From positions 496,001 to 560,000 of the forward strand of contig JADJQX010000007.1 in NCBI GenBank assembly GCA_016712525.1: a DNA stretch of 64,000 bases, in the 5' to 3' direction. The stretch comes from Myxococcales bacterium. Its GTDB lineage: Bacteria; Myxococcota_A; Polyangia; Polyangiales; Polyangiaceae. Below, piece after piece: positions 51,306 through 59,684 of this stretch (its first letter is position 1; every line of letters begins with the position of its first letter). The notes beneath the pieces were generated by a model that was not told the DNA's origin, made no database searches, and saw only the letters and a list, made by a program, of their open reading frames with translations. The position numbers and the translations under genes are program-made.

Positions 51306-52496
51306 TCAACGTCGGTTCGGGTGGGCCGGTGTGGGCATGTCGCCGAACGCCTCGCGCGCGATCGCCGCGACCCGCGCCTCCTCCACGAGGAAGCCGTCGT
51401 GACCGAAGTCGCTCGTGATTTCTCGATAAGTCGCGCGCGCACCGAGTGCATGGGCGACGGCCTCGACCTCCTCCTTCGTGACGAACGTGTCGCTCGAGAT
51501 GCCTACGCAGGTCACGTGTGCGCTCACGCGATCGAGGGGCGCGTCTCCCTCTCGGCCCGGCCAGAACGGTGGCCTTCGGGCGAGGTCGTGGTGGTCCATC
51601 GCGCCGAGCATCGCGACCGTGTCGCGTGGGTCGGGGTGGGGCCCCTCCGCGATGTGGCGGAAGTACGTCTCGACGCGGTACGGCGCGCGTGGGCTCCACG
51701 CGACGGCGCCCGCGTGTCGGGGCCCCGAGGTCTCGCGGCCTTGGCGCTCGACGAGGGCGCGGCGCCCTCGGTATCCGAAGAACGCGACCTGCCGCGCGAG
51801 CGCGCGCGTCGCTTCACCGTGGGGAAAATCAGGGTCGGACAGCAAGATCTCGCGTACCAGGTGATCGTGGGCCAACGTCCACGCCGACGTCGCGAGCGGG
51901 CTCGCGATCGCGCAGGCGCGCTCGATGGCGTCGCCCTGGTAGGCCGCGAGCGCGAGGGCGACCATTCCGCCCAACGAGGCCCCGAGCACGAGCCGGACCC
52001 GGTGGAGGCCGAGCGCGTGCAGCGCGAACGTGACCGCGCGCGCCTGGTCCCACGTGGTCACCGTGGCAGGGAGGCGTCGTTCGTCGTGTGGCGAGCCACC
52101 TCGGGAGACCGGGGGCGAAGGCCGATGGCGAAGGTCCTCGGTGCGATTCGGGAAGGTGCCCGAGGAGGGGCCCGCGGGGTCGTTGTGCGAGCCGAGCAGG
52201 CCCACGGCGACGATTCGGCACGTCCACGGGCGGAACGGCCTCCCTCGCCCGAAGAGCCTCGGAAACGACGTTCGAGGGTCGAGCGCGCCCGTCAGTGTGT
52301 GTAGGACGCACAGAATGGGCCGGTCGGGATCGTCCGCGAGGGTGCCGCCTTCGCGAAGGACGTCGTGCTCGGCGACCGTGCCCCAGAAGAGCACGCGCGC
52401 CCGAGGCTCGAGGAGCGCCGCGCCCGCTTCGAGGCGAAAGGGGGGGAGAGGCCGCTCGATCGTGATGGGCTCGGGAGCGGGGTCGAGGCGCGGCAC
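51306..52496 (-). CDS. MetX-like homoserine O-acyltransferase (alpha/beta hydrolase)
   Basis: A 396-residue alpha/beta-hydrolase. The catalytic set is S174 in LVLGASLGGMVAL, an Asp in GISSDTFVTKEEVEAVA and a His in SDFGHDGFLVE, with VLHTLTGALDPRTSF, VGLLGSHNDPAGPSS and TVTTWDQARAVTFALHALGL in the order seen in MetX homoserine/serine acyltransferases. MetX normally carries GASMGG; GASLGG is a small departure. It is likely to make O-acetyl- or O-succinyl-homoserine for methionine. The GTG at 52496 has a weak ribosome site, so the exact start is uncertain. Confidence 0.75.
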   Translation of the reverse strand: MPRLDPAPEPITIERPLPPFRLEAGAALLEPRARVLFWGTVAEHDVLREGGTLADDPDRPILCVLHTLTGALDPRTSFPRLFGRGRPFRPWTCRIVAVGLLGSHNDPAGPSSGTFPNRTEDLRHRPSPPVSRGGSPHDERRLPATVTTWDQARAVTFALHALGLHRVRLVLGASLGGMVALALAAYQGDAIERACAIASPLATSAWTLAHDHLVREILLSDPDFPHGEATRALARQVAFFGYRGRRALVERQGRETSGPRHAGAVAWSPRAPYRVETYFRHIAEGPHPDPRDTVAMLGAMDHHDLARRPPFWPGREGDAPLDRVSAHVTCVGISSDTFVTKEEVEAVAHALGARATYREITSDFGHDGFLVEEARVAAIAREAFGDMPTPAHPNRR

Positions 52497-52644
52497 TCTT
52501 GGAGAGTCGTCGAACGTCGAGCCTCGTGAAAACCAAAAAAACGTTTCGAGAACCTTCGCCGCGCCGCCCTTCCGCGCACGCCGAGCCTCCCGTGTGTGGT
52601 ATCCGGTCCGAAGGCCCGGCGGTCGGGTCCGAGGAAGGCCTACC

Positions 52645-53292
52645 ATGTCGCGTACCCGAGTGCTCTCGACCCTGTCTCTCGTTCTCGCTGCCGGGGTCCC
52701 GGGTGTGCTCGCTGCCTGCGGGAAGACCGAGCATTTCGGCGGTCCGCCCCCATGCGTGGGCCCGCAGTGCGTCGACGGCGGCGGCCCGGTGTCGCTCGTT
52801 CCTACGTCGACGGGGAGCGCCTCTCCGTCGGCGAGCACGGATCCCTCCGCGGCGCCGAGCGCGTCTTCCTCGGCCACCGTGCCCGTCCCTCGCGCGTCGG
52901 CCGACGTGATCGATCAGGGGATCGAGGTTGCCATTCGCCAGCACGCCCTCAAGGTCGCGCCGAAGGGCGCCCTCCCCGACGCGCAGATCCTCCGCGTCGA
53001 CCTCGCGAACGGCGAGCACACGGGCGTCGTCTACACGCTCCAACCGAACACCTGCTACACCGTCATCGCCGCGGGCGTGCCCGGCGTCGTGCAGGAGCTC
53101 GAGGTGAAGCTCCTCCTGCCGCCGTTTTTCACGATGGAAGCGGGCAAAGGCAAGGGGCAGCCCGCGGTCATCGGGAAGAGCCCCACGACCATCTGCCCCA
53201 TCTCGCCCATCGCGATCCCTTACAAGGTCGACGTGGCGGCGACGAAAGGTGCGGGGCGCGTCGGGCTCATGGTGTTCGCCAAGTCGAAGTGA
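52645..53292 (+). CDS. Lipoprotein of unknown function
   Basis: A 215-residue lipoprotein. The signal ends in VLAAC (Cys25). A Cys-containing segment (PPPCVGPQCVDGGG) and a Ser/Ala/Pro linker (SASPSASTDPSAAPSASSSA) follow, then a beta-rich domain (DAQILRVDLANGEHTGVVYTLQPNTCYTVIAAGVPGVVQELEVKLLLPPFF). ATG 52645 follows GAGGAAGG. Its upstream region is shared with the divergent MetX-like gene. Confidence 0.72.
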   Translation: MSRTRVLSTLSLVLAAGVPGVLAACGKTEHFGGPPPCVGPQCVDGGGPVSLVPTSTGSASPSASTDPSAAPSASSSATVPVPRASADVIDQGIEVAIRQHALKVAPKGALPDAQILRVDLANGEHTGVVYTLQPNTCYTVIAAGVPGVVQELEVKLLLPPFFTMEAGKGKGQPAVIGKSPTTICPISPIAIPYKVDVAATKGAGRVGLMVFAKSK

Positions 53293-53313
53293 CCCGCGCC
53301 TACGTCGCACGAA

Positions 53314-53341
53314 CGGCCCGACGCCGCGAGGGGCCGGGCCG
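53314..53341. terminator. Hairpin between convergent lipoprotein and repeat-protein genes
   Basis: CGGCCCG (53314-53320) pairs with CGGGCCG (53335-53341) across a 14-base loop, 22 bases after the lipoprotein stop. It is short and without a T-run, so modest support. Confidence 0.35.
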
Positions 53342-53362
53342 CTCCGTGCCACGATCCGGAGC

Positions 53363-54274
53363 TCAGCTCCGCAGGCTCACCGCGTGGCCCGGCACCCAGA
53401 TTTGTCGCCCGTCCGGGAACGCGCACTGGTACTGCCCGCCGCCGAGCTGCGTGATCGTCGCGGGGTAGCGGTTCCCGTCCGACCAGAGCACGAGCACCGG
53501 GGTGCCGATCGCGAAGCCGCCCACCGCGCTCGTCGCGAACGCGTCGATCGCCTGGCCGAACGAGCCGAGGGCCCCGCCGACCGCCGCGCCGAAATGGGCC
53601 GCTTGGGCGCCGAAGGCGTGTGGCTGCGGCTGCCCCGCCTGGGGGAACCCGGGCTGCTGCGGGTAGCCCTGGGGCATGCCGGGTTGGGGGTAGCCCTGGG
53701 GCATGCCGGGTTGGGGGTAGCCCTGGGGCATGCTCGGTTGAGCCATGGCGGGCTGGGCGGCCGGGCCTGGGCCTGCCGAGCCGCGTTGGATGGCGACGGG
53801 CTTCGGCGCGCCTCCCTGTGCGATGCGGGCCCCTTCCTGCTCCACCATCATCCCGAACATGCCGTACCGGGCCATGTCCATGGGGATCTTGGTGTTCCAG
53901 TCGCCGGCGATGAGCGTCCAGTCGTTCATCGTGATCTTGTAGAATGCAAGCATCCCCTCGATGCTCATGGCCTTGGCTGCGCCGCTCATGGCGACGTAGT
54001 CCTCGAACGTCACGTTGGGCTTGCCCCCGGACTTCTTCTCGAGCGCCGCTTGATAGAGGGGCATGTAGCGCATGGCCACCTGGCCCATGAGGGACATGTC
54101 CTGCATGCGCGCCGTCCAGCCCGCCTTCGCGGCGTCCCAGGCTTCCTTCGAGATGCCCTTCTGGGCCACGATCTCGGCTTGTTTGCCCGGATCGTTGAGG
54201 TGGTCGGAGACGTCGGCGGAGAGCTCGGCGTAGAGCTCGAGGGAGATACCTGAAATCGGCGCGTAGGGATCCAT
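53363..54274 (-). CDS. Protein with Pro/Gln/Gly repeats and C-terminal SH3/Tudor-like domain
   Basis: A 303-residue cytoplasmic-looking protein without signal peptide. Residues 1-155 are helical and Met-rich (ISLELYAELSADVSDHLND ... MSLMGQVAMRYMPLYQAALEKK ... YKITMNDWTLIAGDWNTKI). The middle carries tandem YPQPGMPQG units encoded by 27-base repeats. The last 50 residues (IGTPVLVLWSDGNRYPATITQLGGGQYQCAFPDGRQIWVPGHAVS) have the strand pattern of a small SH3-like barrel. The start ATG 54274 has no strong ribosome site. Function unknown; similar architecture occurs in myxobacterial hypothetical proteins. Confidence 0.7.
   Translation of the reverse strand: MDPYAPISGISLELYAELSADVSDHLNDPGKQAEIVAQKGISKEAWDAAKAGWTARMQDMSLMGQVAMRYMPLYQAALEKKSGGKPNVTFEDYVAMSGAAKAMSIEGMLAFYKITMNDWTLIAGDWNTKIPMDMARYGMFGMMVEQEGARIAQGGAPKPVAIQRGSAGPGPAAQPAMAQPSMPQGYPQPGMPQGYPQPGMPQGYPQQPGFPQAGQPQPHAFGAQAAHFGAAVGGALGSFGQAIDAFATSAVGGFAIGTPVLVLWSDGNRYPATITQLGGGQYQCAFPDGRQIWVPGHAVSLRS
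53661..53741 (-). repeat. Three 27-bp tandem repeats encoding YPQPGMPQG
   Basis: Copies start at 53661, 53688 and 53715. The first two are identical and the third diverges at its end. The near-identity indicates recent expansion. Confidence 0.85.
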
Positions 54275-54381
54275 GGGGCCTACAGGGGAGCTTCCCGCGG
54301 CGCGCCGGTCAAGCGGAGAGTCGAGGCCTCGACCTCGGGACGCTTCTACCGATTCGACCCATCGGCTAGGCTCGGAGCGGC

Positions 54382-54891
54382 ATGGTGACGGTGCGCACAA
54401 GGAAACGAGGCGGCGAGTCGCGACGCGAGACGTTCCGCGACGGCGGCCTCATCACGATCGGGCGGAGCCCCGACAACGACGTGATGCTCCTCTGCCCGCG
54501 GGTCTCGAAGCACCACGCGACCGCGCAGGTGACGGGGGGCGTCGTGGTCCTCCGGGACCTCGCGAGCATGAACGGCACCTTCGTGAACGGCATTCCGGTG
54601 CGCTCCCAGGCTACGCTAAGTCATGGAGATCTTGTACAAATCGGCGATTTTGTGCTCTCCTTCGACCCGGGGCGCCCGGAGCCTCCCGCGCCCGCCGAGG
54701 TCGACGAGCCCACGAGCACGGGCCTCGAGCCGTCCTTGGGAGAGGCCATCGCGCGCGAGCGGCGCCTCGCGGAGTCGCTCACGCGCCGTCTCCGCGCCGA
54801 GGGGCTGTCGCGCGAGGCCATGCTCCGGGTCGTCGACGCGATGGTCGACCTGCTCGCCGCGCAAGGGGACGACCCGCACGAGAACCACTGA
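54382..54891 (+). CDS. FHA-domain protein
   Basis: A 169-residue cytoplasmic protein. The N-terminal FHA domain (about 15-95) shows GLITIGRSPDNDVML, CPRVSKHHATAQVT and LASMNGTFVNGIPV, with the phospho-Thr-binding Arg, Ser, His and Asn conserved. The C-terminal part is helical (EAIARERRLAESLTRRLRAEGLSREAMLRVVDAMVDLLAAQ). It should bind a phosphothreonine protein, likely a target of a Hanks-type kinase. It is 23 bases before a lipoprotein gene and then the XPB-Bax1 pair on the same strand. Confidence 0.88.
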   Translation: MVTVRTRKRGGESRRETFRDGGLITIGRSPDNDVMLLCPRVSKHHATAQVTGGVVVLRDLASMNGTFVNGIPVRSQATLSHGDLVQIGDFVLSFDPGRPEPPAPAEVDEPTSTGLEPSLGEAIARERRLAESLTRRLRAEGLSREAMLRVVDAMVDLLAAQGDDPHENH

Positions 54892-54914
54892 CCGCGCGCG
54901 CGAAGTGAGCTAGC

Positions 54915-55781
54915 GTGAACGAGATGAGCTCGCGCCGTTTCGTGGCCCTCCTCGCTTCGTTGGTCGTCTTCGTTCCCGTCGTCGCGTGCTCCGGCACGGA
55001 CGTCACCACCCAGGACGCCGACGTCACGTCTCCGTCGGCGTCCGCCACCGGGACCGGCTCGTCGGCGCCCGAAGCGGGGCCCGACGGCGGGGGCGACACG
55101 GACGGGAGCGCACCGGACGCGGGCCCGCCGGCGGACATTCTCGGCTCGCTGTCGGGCTCGTGCGGCCAGGTGCGCGGCGAGATCTCGAAGCCCACGCCCT
55201 CGGTGCTCTCGAACACGCTGACGTTCGTCGCGGGGGAGACCTTCGACAAGGCCTTCTTGTCCGACGGCGGCGACCGCATCCTCGACACCCCGAACGCCGG
55301 TGGAAGCTCGATCGAGTCCGAGGTCATGAGCTTCGAGATCCTCCACGCGTGCGAGGGCGCCAAGCTCCTCAAGACGGAGAAGGAGATCCTCTACGAGCCC
55401 GTCCAAGACGGCGGTCCCACGACGATCACCGACCTCTTGATCGAGATCGACGGCAAGAAGGTCGGCGTGAACCCGATCCGCGTCTACAAGCCGTCGAACC
55501 AGCCCCAGCCCACCGACGCGGAGGTCAAAGCGTCCCTCGAGCGCAAGCTCGAGAGCATTCGTGGCTCGACGGCGCGAGTCACCCCGGCCGACAAGTGGGT
55601 CAAGCAGGTCATGCACGTCTACGTCGCGAGCCAGGTCAACGCCGACGCGGTCATGCGCGTGCTCCCCACGATCGACGCGACGACGCGCGCCGACACGATC
55701 GTGCTCGTCACCCGCGCCGTGGGCGGTGGGTTCCTTTTCTGCGGCGTGTCCCGGGCACAGCTCGGGCAAGAATGCCCGTAG
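54915..55781 (+). CDS. Lipoprotein of unknown function
   Basis: A 288-residue lipoprotein. The signal ends in VPVVACSG, giving lipidated Cys25 if translation starts at GTG 54915 (or Cys22 from ATG 54924). A Ser/Thr/Gly-rich, Asp-rich linker leads to a folded domain (about 75-288) with SGSCGQVRGEISKPTP, HACEGAKLLKTEKEIL, ADKWVKQVMHVYVASQVNADAVMRVLPTIDATTRADTIVLVTRA and a C-terminal pair GFLFCGVSRAQLGQECP. Four Cys outside the signal suggest disulfides. It lies 16 bases before the XPB helicase gene. Confidence 0.7.
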   Translation: MNEMSSRRFVALLASLVVFVPVVACSGTDVTTQDADVTSPSASATGTGSSAPEAGPDGGGDTDGSAPDAGPPADILGSLSGSCGQVRGEISKPTPSVLSNTLTFVAGETFDKAFLSDGGDRILDTPNAGGSSIESEVMSFEILHACEGAKLLKTEKEILYEPVQDGGPTTITDLLIEIDGKKVGVNPIRVYKPSNQPQPTDAEVKASLERKLESIRGSTARVTPADKWVKQVMHVYVASQVNADAVMRVLPTIDATTRADTIVLVTRAVGGGFLFCGVSRAQLGQECP

Positions 55782-55797
55782 GGGCGACCCCCGCCAC

Positions 55798-57165
55798 GTG
55801 AGCCAAGGTCGTTCGCTCCGCTTCGTCTCGGGGACGCTCGAGCTCCACGGGGTGTCGGAGGCCGACGCGCCGGAGGGCTTCGTATGGGACTCTCGCACGG
55901 CGTGCCTACGGGCGCCCGCGAGCGTCTACGCGCGCACCGTGCTCGCATTTCGGCGTGATGGCCTCGAGGTGGCCGACGAGGCGCGCGGGTACGCCACGAT
56001 CGACGCGACGCCCCACGTGCATCGCGCGGCGCGCCCCTACCAAGACGAGGCCCTCGCCGCGTGGAAACGCGCAGGCGGGCGCGGGGTGGTGGTGTTGCCC
56101 ACGGGGGCCGGAAAGACCCACGTCGCCGTGCTCGCGATCGCCGAGAAAAAGCGCTCGACCCTCGTGCTCGCCCCCACGCTCGACCTCGTCCGGCAATGGC
56201 ACGGGCTCCTCTCGGCCACGTTCGGCGGGCCGGTCGGGGTCGTCGGCGGGGGCGAGCACGACGTGCGCGAGCTGACGGTCTCGACGTACGACTCGGCCTA
56301 CCTCCACATGGAGCACCTCGGCGCGCGCTTCGGCACCATCGTCTTCGACGAGTGCCATCACCTCCCGAGCCCCGCGTACGCGCTCGCGGCGCGCCAGTGC
56401 CTCGCTCCTTTCCGCCTCGGGCTCACCGCCACGCCCGAGCGCACCGACGGCCGCGACGCGATGCTCGACGAGCTCGTCGGCCCGTGTGTCTACCGCCGGG
56501 ACATCGTCGAGCTCGCGGGCGACTACCTCGCCACCTACGAGACGGAGCAGGTGCTCGTCGACCTCACCCCCGAGGAGCGCGCCGAGTACCAGGGTGCACG
56601 GAAAATCTACAAAGATTTCATTGCGATGAACCATATTCGGATGAGCCATCCGCGCGGCTTCGCCGAGTTCGTCATGCTGTCGGCGCGTTCGCCCGACGGG
56701 CGAAGGGCGATGGCCGCGTACCGCCGTCAGCGCGAGCTCGCGTTCTCGGCGAGCGGCAAGCTCGAGTACACCGAGCACCTCCTCCACGTGCACCGGCGTG
56801 ATCGGGTCCTGCTCTTCACGCAAGACAACGCGACGGCCTACGGTCTCTCGCGCCGGTTCTTGGTGCCTGTCATCACGCACCAGACGAAGGTGAAAGAGCG
56901 CACCGAGATCCTCTCGGGTCTGCGCGAAGGGCGCTACGGCGTCATCGCGACGTCTCGCGTGCTGAACGAGGGGGTCGACGTGCCCGAGGCGAACGTGGCC
57001 ATCGTGCTCTCCGGCTCGGGGTCCGTGCGCGAGCACGTGCAGCGCCTCGGGCGGGTGCTCCGCAAAGGCGAGGGAAAGCGGGCGTGCCTCTACGAGCTCG
57101 TCACCGCCGACACGGGCGAGACCTACACGAGCGACCGCAGGAGGGAGCACAGTGCTTACCGCTGA
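55798..57165 (+). CDS. XPB-like superfamily 2 DNA helicase
   Basis: A 455-residue helicase. A damage-recognition-like N-terminal stretch (1-75) is followed by Walker A VVVLPTGAGKTHVA (101-107), motif Ia LVLAPTLDLVRQWHG, DECHH (184-188), LTATPERTDG (motif III with RED-like segment), a small thumb-like insertion (about 270-320) and the second RecA domain: RVLLFTQDNATAY, ATSRVLNEGVDVPEANVAIVLSGSGS and motif VI EHVQRLGRVLRKGEG. This matches XPB/RAD25 helicases. It should unwind DNA in partnership with the Bax1-like nuclease encoded next. GTG 55798 has little ribosome site; the gene overlaps the nuclease gene by 14 bases. Confidence 0.9.
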   Translation: MSQGRSLRFVSGTLELHGVSEADAPEGFVWDSRTACLRAPASVYARTVLAFRRDGLEVADEARGYATIDATPHVHRAARPYQDEALAAWKRAGGRGVVVLPTGAGKTHVAVLAIAEKKRSTLVLAPTLDLVRQWHGLLSATFGGPVGVVGGGEHDVRELTVSTYDSAYLHMEHLGARFGTIVFDECHHLPSPAYALAARQCLAPFRLGLTATPERTDGRDAMLDELVGPCVYRRDIVELAGDYLATYETEQVLVDLTPEERAEYQGARKIYKDFIAMNHIRMSHPRGFAEFVMLSARSPDGRRAMAAYRRQRELAFSASGKLEYTEHLLHVHRRDRVLLFTQDNATAYGLSRRFLVPVITHQTKVKERTEILSGLREGRYGVIATSRVLNEGVDVPEANVAIVLSGSGSVREHVQRLGRVLRKGEGKRACLYELVTADTGETYTSDRRREHSAYR

Positions 57166-58399
57166 GCACGTGCTCGCGCGCCGCCAGAAGGGGGAGCTCC
57201 GCCTGCGGAAGCTCACCGACGACGAGCTCGCGCGGGCGACGACGCTCGCCCACGCCCTCGTGCGGGAGGCTCACGCCCACACGGGGAGCAGCCGCGAGAG
57301 CCTCACCGCGGCGTTCTCCGCGCTCGTTGACGAGTCCCTCGACCGTCGCCTCCAGAACGGCCTCCAGAAGCTCGTGCTCGACGCCTGCGAGATCTCCCAA
57401 GGGGACGCGTCCTTCGCGCCCGACTACCGCCGCGAGCTCTTCGTCGAGGCCGCGAAGAGCCGTCGCGAGCTCGGTGATGGAGACACGTTCGATCGCGACG
57501 CGGTCGTCGGCGCGGTCGCGGCGCGCCTCGAGGTGTCTCCCGAGGCCCTCGAGGATGGCCTCTTCGCCGACCTCCGCGACGCCGATCGCGTGGTGCGTGG
57601 GCCGGCGGTGAACGGCGACACGCTCGTCGCGTCGCTCGAGCCCGAGATGGCGCGTGCCGTCATGCTGCGCGCCGTTTCGGCCGTGTGCACGGTGCGCTCG
57701 CGCGACGCAGGGGCGGTCCGTCACTTTCTGCGCGTCCTCAAGTTCCACAAGCTCCTCTTCGAGGTCGAGGCCGCCGGGGAGGGGGTGTTCGTGGTGCGCG
57801 TGGACGGCCCGTTCAGCCTCTTCGAGTCCGTCACGAAGTACGGCCTCGGGTTCGCGATGCTGCTGCCCGCCCTCGAGGCGCTCGAGGCCTACGAGGTCGA
57901 GGCCGAGGTGCTGTGGGGAAAAGAGCGCACACGGCTCGTCTTCCGCCGGTCGGGTGGCCTCGGGCCGGGCGCCTCGTCCCCGTCGGCTACTGTTTTGTCC
58001 GACGAGGCGCGAAAGCTCCTCGAGGGCCTCGCGCCGCTCTGCGAGGCCGAGGGGCTCTCGGTCGAGCCGTGCGCCGAGCTGCTCGCGCTCCCGGGGGTCG
58101 GTGTCGTCGTCCCCGACCTCGTCGTGAAGCGAAGGCGTGAGCGTGTCTTCGTGGAGCTGCTCGGCTTCTGGAGCCGTGACGCGGTCTGGAAGCGCGTGGA
58201 GCTCGTCGAGGCCGGGCTCTCGGAGCGGGTCGTCTTCTGCGCGAGCGAGCGGCTGCGCGTCCGCGAGAGCGTGCTCGACGACGATCGCGCGTCGCTCTAC
58301 GTGTGGAAGGGCGTGCCGCAACCGAAGAAGGTGCTCGAGCGCGTGATGCGTTGGCTCGGGCGCGAGAAGGCGTCCGTAAAAAAGCCAAAGAAAACATAG
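57152..58399 (+). CDS. Bax1-like (DUF790) nuclease partner of XPB
   Basis: A 415-residue protein. The N-terminal region (1-150) has helices that in Bax1 contact XPB, then DUF790 landmarks: RAVSAVCTVRSRDAGAVRHFLRVLKFHKLLFEVE and VRVDGPFSLFESVTKYGLGFAMLLPALEALEAYEVEAEVLW. The C-terminal nuclease-type site is VVVPDLVVKRRRERVFVELLGFWS (PD 321-322, E335). In archaea Bax1 cuts DNA next to an XPB-driven bubble. The GTG at 57152 has CAGGAGGG 11 bases ahead. The overlap with the helicase gene supports a stable complex. Confidence 0.88.
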   Translation: MLTAEHVLARRQKGELRLRKLTDDELARATTLAHALVREAHAHTGSSRESLTAAFSALVDESLDRRLQNGLQKLVLDACEISQGDASFAPDYRRELFVEAAKSRRELGDGDTFDRDAVVGAVAARLEVSPEALEDGLFADLRDADRVVRGPAVNGDTLVASLEPEMARAVMLRAVSAVCTVRSRDAGAVRHFLRVLKFHKLLFEVEAAGEGVFVVRVDGPFSLFESVTKYGLGFAMLLPALEALEAYEVEAEVLWGKERTRLVFRRSGGLGPGASSPSATVLSDEARKLLEGLAPLCEAEGLSVEPCAELLALPGVGVVVPDLVVKRRRERVFVELLGFWSRDAVWKRVELVEAGLSERVVFCASERLRVRESVLDDDRASLYVWKGVPQPKKVLERVMRWLGREKASVKKPKKT

Positions 58400-58421
58400 G
58401 CGTTTGACCCGTGTGAGCCCG

Positions 58422-59540
58422 CTACGGGATGCTCGCGCAGCACCGGAATCCGAGGTGGTAGTTCACGTGCCACGCGTTCTCGATGGGCTCCACGTGCCAC
58501 CTCGGATCGAAGTTGCAGTGGTCGGGGTACGCGCCCTGCGAGCCTGGGTGGAGAGGTGGCCCGGACACTTCGCGAGCGACCTCGTCGTAGAACCACGCGC
58601 TCCCTTTGAGCTGGCTCTTGACGGTGCCGTCGCCGTCCCGGCGCATCATGATCTCGGCCACGTTGCCGTGGAGGTCGTAGACGCCGTAGCGCGAGCGGCA
58701 CTTCGGGAACGAGCCCGACGGCTCCGTGTCGGTCGGGCACGTGCGGTAGGTGGTCGGGGCGTCGGTCGTCGTGCACGGCTTCTCGGCGACCTGCCGGTGA
58801 CGCTTCTTCGTGTGGCACGCGTCGAGGTCGAGCGTGTCGCCGTACGCGTACACCGTGTCGGGCCCGTCGTTCGGATCGGCCCGGCACGCGAGCTGCCACT
58901 CGATCTGCGAGCAGAGGCGCTTGCCTTGAAGCTCGCAGAGCTTCTTCGCGTACGTGGGGGATGCCCACACGAACGGGAGCTCGCACGGCCGGTTCGGGAA
59001 CTCGAAGATGTCGATGCAGAAGTAAGGGTCTTTTCCGCGCAAGTGCACGGGCACCATGTTGTCGTGCCCGCAGCGCGCGCGTTGCTCGCTCGTCTGGAGC
59101 ACCGTCCCCTCGAGCCCCGCGAGGCACGCCCTGCGAGAGACGTCATGGGTGGAGATCGTCGGGTTCCCTTGGTGAATCTTGGCGGGGGTGCCCACGCCGA
59201 CGATCTGCGCGAGGAAGGGCTCCGGCAAGATCCGCGCGGTCTCTTTCTGGGTGAGCGGGCGAATCGTGAAGAGCGCGAGCAGCTCTTTGGCCGAGGTTTT
59301 GTGGAGCGGTGGCTCGTACGCGTCCCCGCCGTCGGGGGTGAGGGCGCCCTTCACCAAGGAGGCGTCCGGGGGCCCGCCGTCGGACTCGAAGGGCGCGCCG
59401 TCGACGACGGCGGACATGGTGGGCGAGGTGTCGGCGAGGAGCTCGTTCGCATCGGGGACGTCGCGTGGCGGCGGAGGTGCGGCCGCCTTCAACGAGCACG
59501 CGGCGACGAGCACGAGCGGAAGACAGAAGCGGCGCCTCAC
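58422..59540 (-). CDS. Lipoprotein with SUMF1/FGE-sulfatase-type domain
   Basis: A 372-residue protein. A short lipoprotein signal (LPLVLVAAC, Cys15) leads to a Pro/Asp-rich linker, then from about 165 a formylglycine-generating-enzyme-like domain: CIDIFEFPNRPCELPF, YAKKLCELQGKRLCSQIEWQLACR, TVYAYGDTLDLDACHT, SRYGVYDLHGNVAEIMMRR, GSAWFYD and LGFRCCASIP. Catalytic FGEs use a specific Cys pair that I cannot place here, so it may be a binding or structural member, as is common for this domain. The GTG start gives a compact signal peptide. Convergent with the Bax1 gene. Confidence 0.78.
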   Translation of the reverse strand: MRRRFCLPLVLVAACSLKAAAPPPPRDVPDANELLADTSPTMSAVVDGAPFESDGGPPDASLVKGALTPDGGDAYEPPLHKTSAKELLALFTIRPLTQKETARILPEPFLAQIVGVGTPAKIHQGNPTISTHDVSRRACLAGLEGTVLQTSEQRARCGHDNMVPVHLRGKDPYFCIDIFEFPNRPCELPFVWASPTYAKKLCELQGKRLCSQIEWQLACRADPNDGPDTVYAYGDTLDLDACHTKKRHRQVAEKPCTTTDAPTTYRTCPTDTEPSGSFPKCRSRYGVYDLHGNVAEIMMRRDGDGTVKSQLKGSAWFYDEVAREVSGPPLHPGSQGAYPDHCNFDPRWHVEPIENAWHVNYHLGFRCCASIP

Positions 59541-59684
59541 GCGAAGAAAACGTCCGATGCGGCGACTTTCGTCCGGCACCGCGTGACCATAGCGCACCGC
59601 AGCACGGTTTCGCAGGTGAGCGCTCCCTACGAATCGCGCTGCGGGGAGGAAAGGGGCGCACGGACCCCCGAAAACTGCCCTACG

